Source: Ardenticatenales bacterium
Lineage (GTDB): Bacteria; Chloroflexota; Anaerolineae; Promineifilales; Promineifilaceae
Assembly: GCA_020634575.1 (NCBI GenBank)
Contig: JACKBM010000004.1
Span: 183,294 to 247,293 of the forward strand
DNA: 64,000 bases
Direction of reading: 5' to 3'
The notes beneath the pieces were generated by a model that searched no databases, was not told the origin of the DNA, and saw only the letters and a list, made by a program, of their open reading frames with translations. Position 1 is the first letter of the stretch; each line of letters begins with the position of its first letter. Positions 34,051 to 43,897 of the stretch are shown piece by piece. The translations under genes were made by a program, and so were the position numbers.

Positions 34051-36456
34051 TTATTCCTCAAGCTCAGCAATGACATCGATCATGACTTCGTCAAAGGCAA
34101 GGAATTGTCCTGCCGTGTTAGCTTCCTGGAGTTCGGTGTCCGACAACTCAGTGCGTAACAGTGCGCTGACTTGTCCAAGATAGATTGCGAATTCTCTGTC
34201 ATCTACCTTATGGTGTTGAATAAATGCCGCTAACTCAGCCGCACGCCGCAGTTCCCCTTTAGCGAGCAACCATTTCACAATCACCACAAGCAAGATCCCC
34301 ATCGCCCTGGTAAAGCCATAATGCCTGATTCGTTGGAGGGCCTCAACACAATAAACACGAGCCTGATCCAGGTCATCATCATGCAGGGAAATTTGGGCAG
34401 CCAGGGAAAGGGCCATCGCAAAGTTATAGCTCTCCTCCATCCCACGAAATATCTGGATCGAGTTTTGAATACGAGCCCTGGCCCATGCATAATCGCCTTC
34501 GTCATAATCAATGTCCGCCAGGAGATAAGTGACTACAGCGATACCAAGCGGTGACTGTAGCTCATTAAAGAGGCGCTCGGCGCTTGTTGCGTAAGGTCTG
34601 GCGCTTTGCCCGTCCGCCAGGACCGTTTTGTAAACAAGGGCTATCTCCCAAACGGTCAGGGCTAAATACACTTTAACTGATTTGACTTGCTCGAATTCGT
34701 CACGCTGAACAGCGTCTACAAAGGCCTTGAATACGGTAATGGAGCGCTCTGGCGCAACATAGCGCAGCGCCATGGCCAGCATAAATTGCGCGAAAAGCAT
34801 CGGCAGCGAGGAGTGCGTCAGGTTAAGTTGCGCAAATAGATCAAGCGCTTGCGCCAGACTATGTTCCGAGATTGGGTGGTAGCTGCTCAAGAAGGCCTGG
34901 TTCGCCAGCAACCCGGCGGCCAGGTCCCGATTTTCGGCTCGGGGCTCCGCTGCCTTGATGGCCGGCTCCAGGGCGAAGATGCCATCCGCATAACGCCCAA
35001 GGAAATAATTGATAAAGGAAAAGTGGCTCATACTCTGCAACAACGTGTCATGAGCGCGAGTTTCTACCGCCCAACGCCAGGCTGAATGCAGATTCTCCAA
35101 TTCGGCTTCGGCCTCACGAATGCCCTCGGTGGCCTTAAGGAAAATATTCACAACGATTGCTTCGTTTCTTTCACTGAAATAGCGGCAATGCCCCTCATAG
35201 CTGGTTCGATAATCCGCTTCTGATTGGCGCAGCTGGGCTTCGCCATATTGCCGTAACAGCTCATGAATGTCATAACGGCCATTGCTGTCTCGCAGCAATA
35301 GGGCACGATTGACGAGCGACTGCAAGATGCGCGCATTTGCGCCGGCAATGGTTTCGGCAGCCTGGGGTGTGCAGCCGCCGCGAAAGACCGCTAACCGCTT
35401 GAAGACTTCGCGCTCATCCGGCCGGAGACGGTCCCAGGTCCACTCGAATACAGCCCGAATGCTACGCTGGCGCTCAGGGGTATCGCGTAAGTCAGATTCG
35501 AGGAAATCAACATTGTTCTGAATTTCAGCGACAATGCGGGCCAGAGGAAAGACGTCCAACCAGCCCGCCGCCAGGACAATCCCGAGCGGCATGCCCTGGG
35601 TGAGACGGCATATCCGGGTAATGTGCTCGAGATTTTGCGCGGTGACCGCCCAATCCAGCTTCACACGCTGGGCGGCCTGAGCCAGCAACTTCACCGCGTC
35701 GTAATCAAGCGCATCTTCAGGCGTACCCCACTCGGGAAAGTGCATCCCTTGCAACACATAAACAACTTCGCCGTGCAGGCGTAATTTCTCGCGAGAAGTT
35801 GCCAATATCTTGACATGGGGGGCGGCGCGCAGAATGTCGGTCACTAATGATGCCGCATCCAGTACATGCTCCCAATTGTCGATCAGCAGCAGCATCTGTT
35901 TGTCGGCCAGAAAGGATATCAGCTGCTCTTCAGGGTCGCGGTTATTGAGTTCAATCTGAAAGCGGATACTGGCGATTATCTGGGTCACAACCTGCTCAAG
36001 GGTCATGATGGATTGCAGCGGGACAAAAAATACCCCATCAGGAAATTGGGCGGTGGGGCGGGCAATGTAGCGGGCCCCGAGTTCTTGGGCGAGGCGCGTT
36101 TTTCCCATGCCACCGGGAGCCAGGATGGTCAGCAAGCGTGTTTCCGGTTTGGCTATGACAGCATGCAACTCGGCGAGTTCGATGTCGCGCCCAACAAAGG
36201 GAGTCAGTTGGGTGGGCAGGTTGTGTTTGAGTACGGCCGGGTATTCATTACCGCTAATTAGGGCCAGTTCTGCCGCTCGCTGACTGGCCTCCTCGCGCCC
36301 ACCAACGCGAAGCTTGCCGTAAATTTGTTTGGCATACCAGCGCACTGTATGAACACTCACATGGAGATGCTCACCGATTTCGCGGTTGGTCCGCCCTTCG
36401 GACATCAAGCGCAGGATTTCGATTTCGCGAGGCTTCAAAGTTTCGTCGTCTGTCAT
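34051..36456 (-). CDS. LuxR-type HTH regulator with NB-ARC ATPase and TPR-like domain
   Basis: 801 residues. The HTH comes first: LKPREIEILRLMSEGRTNRE and IGEHLHVSVHTVRWYAKQIY (residues ~7-65). An NB-ARC/AAA ATPase follows with Walker A APGGMGKTRLA (113-123), Walker B KQMLLLIDNWEHV, and sensor ILATSREKL. From about 480 the sequence is helical, TPR-like. This is the STAND architecture, in which ligand binding to the repeats allows ATP-driven assembly. The N-terminal HTH is the reverse of MalT/LAL order. It is divergent from the acyl-CoA synthetase gene, the likely target. No ribosome site is evident before the ATG. Confidence 0.9.
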   Translation of the reverse strand: MTDDETLKPREIEILRLMSEGRTNREIGEHLHVSVHTVRWYAKQIYGKLRVGGREEASQRAAELALISGNEYPAVLKHNLPTQLTPFVGRDIELAELHAVIAKPETRLLTILAPGGMGKTRLAQELGARYIARPTAQFPDGVFFVPLQSIMTLEQVVTQIIASIRFQIELNNRDPEEQLISFLADKQMLLLIDNWEHVLDAASLVTDILRAAPHVKILATSREKLRLHGEVVYVLQGMHFPEWGTPEDALDYDAVKLLAQAAQRVKLDWAVTAQNLEHITRICRLTQGMPLGIVLAAGWLDVFPLARIVAEIQNNVDFLESDLRDTPERQRSIRAVFEWTWDRLRPDEREVFKRLAVFRGGCTPQAAETIAGANARILQSLVNRALLLRDSNGRYDIHELLRQYGEAQLRQSEADYRTSYEGHCRYFSERNEAIVVNIFLKATEGIREAEAELENLHSAWRWAVETRAHDTLLQSMSHFSFINYFLGRYADGIFALEPAIKAAEPRAENRDLAAGLLANQAFLSSYHPISEHSLAQALDLFAQLNLTHSSLPMLFAQFMLAMALRYVAPERSITVFKAFVDAVQRDEFEQVKSVKVYLALTVWEIALVYKTVLADGQSARPYATSAERLFNELQSPLGIAVVTYLLADIDYDEGDYAWARARIQNSIQIFRGMEESYNFAMALSLAAQISLHDDDLDQARVYCVEALQRIRHYGFTRAMGILLVVIVKWLLAKGELRRAAELAAFIQHHKVDDREFAIYLGQVSALLRTELSDTELQEANTAGQFLAFDEVMIDVIAELEE

Positions 36457-36549
36457 CAGCCCAGCCTAACGATAACGGATGCAGTGGAAGAGCTGTAGTG
36501 TACGGGGTCATTTGTGAATTGCCAAAGTGTACCCGCCCTTGCCCCATAT

Positions 36550-36588
36550 TCCACCCACCCTGGGTGGTGACAACTACCCACCCTGATT
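36550..36588. promoter_or_regulatory. Repeated ACCCACCCTG boxes between divergent genes
   Basis: CACCCACCCTG and TACCCACCCTG occur about 23 bases apart in the 188-base divergent spacer; the first also forms CCACCC T GGGTGG. Placement and spacing suit an operator for the LuxR-ATPase or for the synthetase promoter. Not proven. Confidence 0.35.
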
Positions 36589-36644
36589 TGTATCTTCTAA
36601 ATAACAGTTCAAGCGCACAGCAAATCATAAAAGAGGATCAAATC

Positions 36645-38291
36645 ATGATGAATCTTGCGACCGATCAGATCTCTTCACGCGAGGACGTGCAGGCTCAGCT
36701 ACAAAAGTGGCTGCAGGCATACGGCAACGAGCAAGTTGCTGTGGCAGATTTACTCTGCGACCGGCACGTAGAACAACTGTCCGGCGGCGACAACGTGGCC
36801 CTGTTGTATGAAGACGGGGCGGGCAATGAGGCGCAATTCACCTTCGCTGAACTGCGTGATCTCTCAACAAAATTCGCCGGGGTGTTGGCCGATTTGGGCG
36901 TTGTCAAGGGTGATCGCGTGGCGACGCTGCTACCGCGATCGCCAGAGCTGGTAATTGCCACGCTTGGGTTGTGGCGCCTGGGGGCGGTCCATGTCCCCCT
37001 GTTCACCGCATTTGGCCTGCAAGCGATTAAATATCGCGTCGAACATTGTGGCGCTCGTGTGCTGGTCACGGATGGGTCGAATCGCGCCAAAGTCGGCGAG
37101 ACAGCCCTTTCTCATGTTGTCACGGTCGAAGCGCCCCATCCCAACGAGAATTGGGCGGATGACATCCCCTTTTGGGCGGCACTGGCAAGCGCGGAACCCT
37201 TTGTGACGCCCGTGCCAAGCAAAGGGGGGGATGGCTTCATTCAGCTCTACACGTCTGGTACAACCGGAGCGCCCAAGGGGGTCGAAGTACCCGTGAAAGC
37301 GCTCGCGGCGATCGAAGCCTACATGCGCCTGGGTCTCGATCTGCGCCCTGAGGATCGCTATTGGAATATGGCAGATCCCGGTTGGGCCTACGGTCTTTAT
37401 TACGCCCTGATTGGTCCGTTACTGTTGGGCCACGCGACATTATTCTTCAACGCACCTTTTGATGTCCAGTCCACCTTCAGGATATTGCGCAAATATGGTG
37501 TCACCAACCTGGCAACAGCCCCGACGGTCTTTCGGCTGATGCGGGCGGCCGGGGAGACGGGTCAGGATTTGCAGTTACGCGTCGCTTCCTGCGCCGGCGA
37601 GCCGCTCAACCCTGAGATCCTGGCGTGGGCCATCCAGAATCTGGGCATCCCTATCCACGATCAATATGGGCAGACAGAAATGGGCATGGTGGTGACCAAT
37701 CATCATCATCAACTATTGCAGCGACAGCTCCGCCCCGGCTCTATGGGGCATCCCATGCCCGGGTTCCGAGCGGTCATTCTTAACGATTCCGGCGCCGAGC
37801 TGGGCCCCGGTCAGGAAGGCCAGCTGGCCGTGGATACGGCGCAATCACCACTGTATTGGTTCCAGGGTTATTGGCAAGAACCAGCCCGGACGGCCGAGCG
37901 CTTCAGCCCCGATCGCCGTTATTATTTAACTGGCGATGCGGCCAGTATGGATACTGAGGGCTACATCTATTTCAGCGGCCGCAATGACGATATTATTTCA
38001 AGCGCGGGTTACCGAATCGGCCCCTTTGAACTTGAAAGTGCCTTGATGGGGCACCCGGCTGTGGCTGAAAGTGCCGTGGTGGGCAAGCCCGATCCCATAC
38101 GGGGTGAGGTGGTCAAAGCCTACGTGGTGGTCAAGGCGGGTTATGTGCCTTCCGAGGAACTCGCCGAGGCGTTACGCCAGCATGTACGGACGAACGTGTC
38201 GGCCCATGCGTATCCCCGCGAGATCGCGTTTATCGATCAACTCCCCAAGACCCCAAGCGGCAAGATCCAGCGCTTTCTGCTGCGCAAATGA
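36645..38291 (+). CDS. AMP-forming acyl-CoA synthetase
   Basis: 548 residues from MMNLATDQ (GAGG nine bases upstream); the longer frame has no SD. ANL-superfamily motifs in order: LYTSGTTGAPKGVEV (phosphate loop), FNAPFDVQSTF, CAGEPLNPE, YGQTEMG, YYLTGDAASMD, GRNDDIISSAGYRIGPFE (hinge), and PKTPSGKIQRF with the catalytic Lys. It adenylates a carboxylic acid and makes the CoA thioester; the pattern is near acetyl- and medium-chain acyl-CoA synthetases. Divergent regulation by the LuxR-ATPase is likely. It ends before the hairpin at 38326-38352. Confidence 0.93.
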   Translation: MMNLATDQISSREDVQAQLQKWLQAYGNEQVAVADLLCDRHVEQLSGGDNVALLYEDGAGNEAQFTFAELRDLSTKFAGVLADLGVVKGDRVATLLPRSPELVIATLGLWRLGAVHVPLFTAFGLQAIKYRVEHCGARVLVTDGSNRAKVGETALSHVVTVEAPHPNENWADDIPFWAALASAEPFVTPVPSKGGDGFIQLYTSGTTGAPKGVEVPVKALAAIEAYMRLGLDLRPEDRYWNMADPGWAYGLYYALIGPLLLGHATLFFNAPFDVQSTFRILRKYGVTNLATAPTVFRLMRAAGETGQDLQLRVASCAGEPLNPEILAWAIQNLGIPIHDQYGQTEMGMVVTNHHHQLLQRQLRPGSMGHPMPGFRAVILNDSGAELGPGQEGQLAVDTAQSPLYWFQGYWQEPARTAERFSPDRRYYLTGDAASMDTEGYIYFSGRNDDIISSAGYRIGPFELESALMGHPAVAESAVVGKPDPIRGEVVKAYVVVKAGYVPSEELAEALRQHVRTNVSAHAYPREIAFIDQLPKTPSGKIQRFLLRK

Positions 38292-38325
38292 CGCCTTGCC
38301 CTGGCCCAGACAGAAGAATCATAAG

Positions 38326-38445
38326 CGGCCTGACCAAGTTGGTCAGGCCGCTGGCTGTTTTGGATTGATATGGGAGACGCCTCGGCGGCGGGGCGGAGCT
38401 TGTAGCCGTAAACACACTTGGGCTAACGATACCGGCCGGTGCTGG
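38326..38445 (+). repeat. Terminator hairpin plus conserved tail module (copy 1)
   Basis: Hairpin GCGGCCTGACC / GGTCAGGCCGC (38326-38352) acts as terminator of the synthetase gene. It is followed by CGGCGGGGCGGAGCTTGTAG, then CCGTAAACACA and ACCGGCCGGTGCT. The same order recurs at 44138-44267 and in part at 47314-47400. Confidence 0.75.
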
Positions 38446-38463
38446 CCGCGCTCAATCCAGCGT

Positions 38464-41400
38464 TCAGCCCTGCAAGGCAGCCTCTATACGCGTTGCCCAG
38501 GCTGCCAGCCCATGGCGTCCACTCCCCTTGAGGCGGCGCTCAGCCTGCTGCCAGGCATCTTTGGCAGCGGCCCGCTCGCCGCGCTGAATATACAATTCAG
38601 CCAACCACAGATCGATCTGCGTGTGCAGATGGAGCGCGGGTTGCTCTCGCACGGCCCTCGACGCCTCAGTCAGCAAAATTAGCGCACCGTCGCTATCCCC
38701 ACGCTCCCGGGCGACACGGCTCAGATTAGCGCCTATGTTGGCAACCTGGAGCTGGTTACCATGTTTTTCCGCTTCAGACAGGGCCCGGTGGAAGAACGAT
38801 TCGGCTTCGTCAAGCTGCCCCTGGGCCAGGGCAATCTCCCCACGTGTACTGTATAGATATTGCCACGGTATAAACAGGGCATGCTCTTGGGCTAATGCCA
38901 TGCCGCTCTCAATCTGCGCCTGCGCCGTATCCAGATCATGGGCCAGCAAAGCATGATAGGCCAGATTATTGTGCCCATAGACCTCGAGCGCCAGATTCCC
39001 CGCCGCTTGAGCCAACACGATGGACTGGGCAAAGACCTGCACCGCCTCTTCATAGTCGCCCCGTTCGGCCAGGACATTCCCCAACGCAAACTGGCCCTGT
39101 GCGGCAATCGCCGGCAAATGATATTCACCAGCAAGCTGAGTCGCCTCGATCAAGTGACGCTCCGCTTCGCTCAGCGAACGACCAATCAGCAGGTCGGCAG
39201 CGCTAAGGAGAAGATGTGCCCGGGCGATTGCTTCTGGATCAGCCTGCGGGTCCAGCTCTTGCAGGACAACTTTCGCCCACTGGATGATCAGGTCGCCTTG
39301 CCCGGACGCCAGGTAGCTATCGGCCAGAGCCAGGCGCGCCTGTGCGGCGCCCCGATCATCCCCTTGCGCCACAAACTCGACCATAGCCTGAGTAAACGCG
39401 GCGCGTCCTTCTTCCAGATCACCCTGCGTGTAGCGTGTATAACCCAGCCCCAGCCGGCGCGCAGGGGTCGCCTCCAGCGCCAGCGCCCGGCGATAAAACG
39501 CCTCAGCCTCAGCGGGCGCCGCGAGGCTGGCGGCGTGTTTAGCCGCCAATTCAGCGTAACTGGCAGCCTGTGCCGGCCGGCCGGCCTGAGCATAATGCAA
39601 CGTTAAACGTCCCGCGATCTGATCCAGGCTGCCGGCATGCGTCGCTTCCAGGGCTTCAGCGGCGCGGCGGTGGAGAAAACTGCGCCGGGCGATACTCAAA
39701 TCGCCCTGGACCACAGTTGCTACCAGCAGATGGGTAAACTCATAACGCTCGCCCCGCTCAACCAGCAGCGCAGCCTCCAGCAAGCTATCCAGCGCATCCA
39801 GCGTTTCTTCCTCACCCCGCCCGCTGGTGCGGCGCAGCTCGGCGAAACTAAAGTCCGATTCCAGCACAGCTGCTGACTGCAATACCTGATAGGCGGCCTC
39901 CGGTAGCTGCTTGAAACGATCCCGCACCAGTTCGGCCAGCCCCGCCGGCGTGCCGTCCAGCCCCGTCCGGCTCAGTTCAAGCAAAAAGTAGGGATTGCCG
40001 GCGCTCCTGGTCTGGAGTTGCTCGGCCCGGGCCCCATCCGTTCCCAGGGCGGCCAAAAGCGTGGTCGTTTCAGCCAGTGTCAGCCGAGCCAAAGGCAGGC
40101 GCCGAACTACACCCTCCCGGCCCAGGCTGGCCACACGGTGAATGAGGTCAGCCTGGGCATCGTTAGGCCGGTAGGCTCCTACGAGCAACAAGGGTTCAGC
40201 ACGCATCCGGTCCACCAGGTAAAGGAGCCAATCAACTGTGGCCCGATCAGCCCAGTGTAAATCATCAATAAAAAGGATTAAAGGCCGGGATTCCAGGGCA
40301 CGCAGGGTTTGGGTGAACGCCTCGAAAAGCCGGTGGCGCTCCTCTTCCGCTGGCAGGGTGGCGGGCACAGTCAGACCTGGCCAGAACTCTCTGATTTCCG
40401 GCAGCAGCCGAGCCAGCTCGGCCAACCAGATAGGTGACACTGGCGAAGGCGGCTTGAGAAGGGTTTCCACACATGCCTGCTCCCTGAACAGGCCGGTGAG
40501 AGGTGCAAATGGCAGCGATTGCGTTGTATCAAGACAACGTGTCTCCAGGGCAGTGATCTCCGGAGGCAGGTTGGCCGACCACTCCCGCCATAGCCGCGAC
40601 TTACCAATCCCCAACTCGCCGCTAAACAAGACGACCCTGGCCAGCCCGCCTGCGGCCAGATCCAGCTCTTCGTCGAGGGCAACCAGCTCTCTTTGCCGAC
40701 CAACGAGGGGCAGATCAGGGGGTGAGACCGGCATGCGGGCCCGCCGCGGGCGGGCGTGGGCGGCCGGCGCAGCAGCTTCCACCGATTGCAGTTCCCCGCT
40801 TAGAATGGCCCGACGCAGCGCCTCACTCTCCGGCAACGGTTCGACACTCAGTTCGCGATCCAGGGTGGTCCGCAACAAATCATACTGGCGCAGCGCTTCG
40901 GGGCGTTCACCCAGCCGGGCATGCGCCTCTATCAAGGCCCGGTGCATCGGCTCCTGCAAGTTGTCGTAGGCCAGGGCGCGGCGGGCGATAGCCATAACCT
41001 CTGTCCAGTTACCCGCAACCCGATGTCTGGCGACCAATGTTTCCAATAGTCGTTGGTACAACTGCCCCAGCCGCTCCCGCTCGGTCGTTAACCAGATTTC
41101 AAAATCGGCAGCATCCGAGGTAGCCAGACCGTCGAGAAGAGGGGCACGATACAGGTCCACGGCCGTCTGCAGTTCGGCCACGGTCGGGGTTTCAGCCGTG
41201 GCCAGCGCTTGCGCCGCGGCCACAAAGCGCTGGACATCACACCAGACGCCATCGGCCAACGCAAGGCGTTCAGCGTCTGTTTGCAGCACCTCATCGCCCA
41301 GCCCTTTGCGAATCGCCCAAAGTGTATTGCGCAGGTTCTTGCGGGCCGCCTCTGGCAGACTATCCGGCCAGAAGAGATCGACAAGGTGATCCCGTGTTTG

Positions 41401-41523
41401 CGGTGCCTCCGTCACGGCGAGATAGGCCAGCAGGCCAATCGCCTTAGCCATATTAAGCTCAATAGGTTGGCCGTCATGGCTGAATGCAGCCGGACCAAGG
41501 AATGAAAGTCGCAAACCAGACAT
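38464..41523 (-). CDS. BTAD/SARP-type transcriptional regulator with AAA ATPase and TPR domain
   Basis: 1019 residues from MSGLRLSFLGPAAF; an ATG three codons earlier is equally possible, and neither has a clear SD. N-terminal OmpR-like winged helix (residues ~5-95: LAYLAVTEAPQTRDHLVDLF, NLRNTLWAIRKGLG), then bacterial transcriptional activation domain (~100-250: WCDVQRF, LLDGL, DNLQEPMHRALIEAHARLG). An ATPase follows with GELGIGKSRLWREW (Walker A) and LILFIDDLHWAD (Walker B). The last ~400 residues are TPR-like repeats. Such proteins activate genes in response to an unknown ligand. It stands next to the CatE-like dioxygenase gene, in divergent orientation, which may be its target. Confidence 0.9.
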   Translation of the reverse strand: MSGLRLSFLGPAAFSHDGQPIELNMAKAIGLLAYLAVTEAPQTRDHLVDLFWPDSLPEAARKNLRNTLWAIRKGLGDEVLQTDAERLALADGVWCDVQRFVAAAQALATAETPTVAELQTAVDLYRAPLLDGLATSDAADFEIWLTTERERLGQLYQRLLETLVARHRVAGNWTEVMAIARRALAYDNLQEPMHRALIEAHARLGERPEALRQYDLLRTTLDRELSVEPLPESEALRRAILSGELQSVEAAAPAAHARPRRARMPVSPPDLPLVGRQRELVALDEELDLAAGGLARVVLFSGELGIGKSRLWREWSANLPPEITALETRCLDTTQSLPFAPLTGLFREQACVETLLKPPSPVSPIWLAELARLLPEIREFWPGLTVPATLPAEEERHRLFEAFTQTLRALESRPLILFIDDLHWADRATVDWLLYLVDRMRAEPLLLVGAYRPNDAQADLIHRVASLGREGVVRRLPLARLTLAETTTLLAALGTDGARAEQLQTRSAGNPYFLLELSRTGLDGTPAGLAELVRDRFKQLPEAAYQVLQSAAVLESDFSFAELRRTSGRGEEETLDALDSLLEAALLVERGERYEFTHLLVATVVQGDLSIARRSFLHRRAAEALEATHAGSLDQIAGRLTLHYAQAGRPAQAASYAELAAKHAASLAAPAEAEAFYRRALALEATPARRLGLGYTRYTQGDLEEGRAAFTQAMVEFVAQGDDRGAAQARLALADSYLASGQGDLIIQWAKVVLQELDPQADPEAIARAHLLLSAADLLIGRSLSEAERHLIEATQLAGEYHLPAIAAQGQFALGNVLAERGDYEEAVQVFAQSIVLAQAAGNLALEVYGHNNLAYHALLAHDLDTAQAQIESGMALAQEHALFIPWQYLYSTRGEIALAQGQLDEAESFFHRALSEAEKHGNQLQVANIGANLSRVARERGDSDGALILLTEASRAVREQPALHLHTQIDLWLAELYIQRGERAAAKDAWQQAERRLKGSGRHGLAAWATRIEAALQG

Positions 41524-41708
41524 AGGCACCATTATAGTGAGTTGTCCCAGCCCTGCGTAAAAGGCAGCGGGGACCGCGATCAAGAAGGACGGTCGTCAGG
41601 ACACGGGTCAGGACGTTGCCAGGGACGCTGCGCCTTTATGATGGCTTGAGATTACCGACAACATTAAGTCCAGGGGTGGCCACGTGGCGCCCCGGCCAAT
41701 GGTGAATC

Positions 41709-42620
41709 ATGACCACATATTCAATCCATCCTGAAACTCGCTTGGGAGCTGTCTCACTCACTGTGAGCGACCTGGAACGTTCGCTACATTTTTACACCGA
41801 GGTGATCGGCTTCAAGCTGCTGCAACAGATGCAGAATACCGCCCTGCTGGGCACCAAAGAGAACGCCCCTGCCCTTGTGCTGACCGGCCAACCGGACGCA
41901 GCACCGTTACGGCGACATACAACGGGTCTCTATCACTTTGCCATCCTGGTGCCAACCCGCCTCGATTTGGCCCGTTCCCTGCGTCAACTGGCCGAAACAC
42001 GCTATCCAGTGCAGGGCGCTTCGGACCACCTGGTAAGCGAAGCGCTGTATCTCGCCGACCCTGACGGCAACGGCATCGAAATTTACGTTGATCGGCCGCG
42101 TGCCGAGTGGCCGCGTCGCAATGGGCAGCTGCTGATGGCCACCGACCCACTGGACCTCGATGGTCTTATGCGCGAATTAGAACAGGACGATACAGCCTGG
42201 GCCGGTCTGCCTGAGCAAACCCAGATTGGCCATGTCCATCTCCATGTGGCTGACCTGGATGAGGCAGAGAATTTCTATGGCAACGTCCTTGGTTTTGACA
42301 TCATGTTTCGTTATGGTCCATCAGCCCTGTTTGTTTCGGCCGGGGGGTATCACCATCACCTTGGCTTGAACACCTGGGCAGGTCGCGGCGCACCCCCGCC
42401 CTCCGCTAATACTGTCGGCCTGCGTCATTTCACCGTCATTCTGCCTGATGAGGCAGAGCGGAGCCGCCTGCTCGCCCATCTACGAGACAGCGGCATCTCG
42501 TTTAGCGAAGCGGGTGATGTCATCACCTTGCGAGATCCCTCGCACAATGGCATTCAACTCCTCGTAGCGTCACAACAACAGGCACCAGCTAAGGCATTGT
42601 CTCTGGAAAATGCCCGCTGA
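41709..42620 (+). CDS. VOC-family extradiol dioxygenase, CatE-like
   Basis: 303 residues with two paired vicinal-oxygen-chelate modules. Module 1: LGAVSLTVSDLERSLHFY and ALYLADPDGNGIEIYVDRPR; module 2: IGHVHLHVADLDEAENFY and ALFVSAGGYHHHLGLNTWAG. These blocks are very close to the Bacillus catechol-2,3-dioxygenase CatE, which protects against catechol and quinone stress by ring cleavage with iron. It lies 125 bases from the divergent BTAD regulator and 38 bases ahead of the YceI gene. Confidence 0.87.
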   Translation: MTTYSIHPETRLGAVSLTVSDLERSLHFYTEVIGFKLLQQMQNTALLGTKENAPALVLTGQPDAAPLRRHTTGLYHFAILVPTRLDLARSLRQLAETRYPVQGASDHLVSEALYLADPDGNGIEIYVDRPRAEWPRRNGQLLMATDPLDLDGLMRELEQDDTAWAGLPEQTQIGHVHLHVADLDEAENFYGNVLGFDIMFRYGPSALFVSAGGYHHHLGLNTWAGRGAPPPSANTVGLRHFTVILPDEAERSRLLAHLRDSGISFSEAGDVITLRDPSHNGIQLLVASQQQAPAKALSLENAR

Positions 42621-42658
42621 GAAGAAATCATTTCACAAACAATAAGGAACAAAAGACA

Positions 42659-43204
42659 ATGAACTGGAAAATTGATCCCGCCCACACACAAATTGGTTTT
42701 ATGGTACGCCACATGATGATTGCCAAAGTACGCGGCAGCTTTGGGAGTTACGACGGCAGCATTGATCTAGGCACTGGCGATCTGGCAGCCGCCACGATTG
42801 CGGGCACTGTGGCTGTGGCCAGCATCAACACGGGCGACGAACAACGCGACGCCCATTTACGCTCAGCCGATTTCTTTGATGTCGACAACTACCCGACCAT
42901 GAGTTTTCGCAGCACCCGCATCGAAGCCGCCGGCGCTGACCAGTACAAACTGTACGGTGAGCTGACTATCAAGGACACCACCCAGGAAGTGGTCCTCGAT
43001 GTGACCAACGAAGGGCAGGCGCAAGACCCGTGGGGTGGCCAGCGCTGGGGCTTCACGGCCGGTACCAAAATCAACCGCAAGGCGTTTGGCCTGACCTGGA
43101 ACGTGGCGCTGGAGACCGGTGGCTGGCTGGTCGGCGACGAAGTGACGATCTCGATCGAGCTTGAGCTTGTCGGGCAGCCGGAATCAGAAGCCGCCCTGGC
43201 CTAA
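42659..43204 (+). CDS. YceI-family isoprenoid/lipid-binding protein
   Basis: 181 residues without signal peptide: MNWKIDPAHTQIGFMVRHMM, VASINTGDEQRDAHLRSADF, YPTMSFRST, LTIKDTTQEVVLDV, KINRKAFGLTWN. This is the lipocalin-like YceI beta-barrel that binds polyisoprenoid or amphiphilic lipids. AAGGAAC lies nine bases before ATG. It would share a transcript with the CatE-like gene and end at the terminator 43263-43299. Co-occurrence with quinone detoxification fits, since YceI proteins bind ubiquinone-like chains. Confidence 0.92.
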   Translation: MNWKIDPAHTQIGFMVRHMMIAKVRGSFGSYDGSIDLGTGDLAAATIAGTVAVASINTGDEQRDAHLRSADFFDVDNYPTMSFRSTRIEAAGADQYKLYGELTIKDTTQEVVLDVTNEGQAQDPWGGQRWGFTAGTKINRKAFGLTWNVALETGGWLVGDEVTISIELELVGQPESEAALA

Positions 43205-43262
43205 TCGGGCAGTTGCTGAGCGAACCACAAGGTTGGCCGGCAACCGGCAACAAGCCAGAAAC

Positions 43263-43299
43263 AAAAAAGGTCTGACCATTGTGGTCAGGCCTTTTTTTG
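43263..43299 (+). terminator. Rho-independent terminator after yceI-like gene
   Basis: AAAAAAGGTCTGACC / GGTCAGGCCTTTTTT with one G-U pair and loop ATTGT, then a T-tract. Located 59 bases after the stop. It belongs to the GGCCTGACC hairpin family. Confidence 0.92.
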
Positions 43300-43560
43300 T
43301 CTTACCAGGGAAAGCGTCAAACGGCTGGAGAAAAACTAGCTTCGCGATTGCCTTCGGTTCTTGTTATACTGAGGCAAGTTTTGACCGTGCTAGCCAAAAC
43401 CGTTATTGCTACAACACCATATGACATTGTTTTTTGGGCAGTCCCTGCGGGGCCTGTTTTAAATGCTTGACGATGATTTTGCTGGCTTGATAGCAACCCT
43501 TTTAACCATAACCTTTTAGATCCATCTTGGGTTGCGACGATTCAAAACCTGGAGAATATC
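43300..43560. other. Intergenic, nothing further recognised
   Basis: Between the terminator and the small membrane gene. AT-richer sequence (TTGTTATACTGAGG near 43361) that may hold a promoter for the next gene, but no matching -35 box was found. No ORF with a ribosome site. Confidence 0.4.
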
Positions 43561-43791
43561 ATGGCAGATTTCATGGTCATCCTGGGCGTTGCCTTAATCG
43601 CCGTGGGGCTCTTGTGGGGATTTTTCATGGCATTCCAGCACAGTGCCGTGATCGGTCTCCTTACGCTGATAAGTGGCTTCACTTTCTCGCTGGTATTCCT
43701 GGTTACCGTCCGCCCCAAGGGTTATCAGCGCCCTGTCTTCCTGATGGCATTCGGCCTAGTCCTTGCGCTAGTGGGCAATGCTTTCACCTGA
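43561..43791 (+). CDS. Small three-helix membrane protein
   Basis: 76 residues, nearly all hydrophobic: helices at about 4-25, 28-47 and 56-75, with one polar loop (TVRPKGYQRP). CTGGAG lies about eight bases before the ATG. Function unknown; no family recognised. It is the last gene before the repeat-rich block. Confidence 0.6.
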   Translation: MADFMVILGVALIAVGLLWGFFMAFQHSAVIGLLTLISGFTFSLVFLVTVRPKGYQRPVFLMAFGLVLALVGNAFT

Positions 43792-43897
43792 AATGTAATC
43801 ATAAACGCAATTGGGTTAGTGGCCGGCCAGTGCGTGTCGCCGATTCCAATGTAACCAGACAATGGCTGGGGACATACACCATGCGACAGACTGTAAT

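Noticed and set aside
40238..40969. 243-codon plus-strand frame opposite the BTAD regulator
   Set aside because: Ser/Arg-rich low-complexity translation typical of the reverse of a GC-rich gene.
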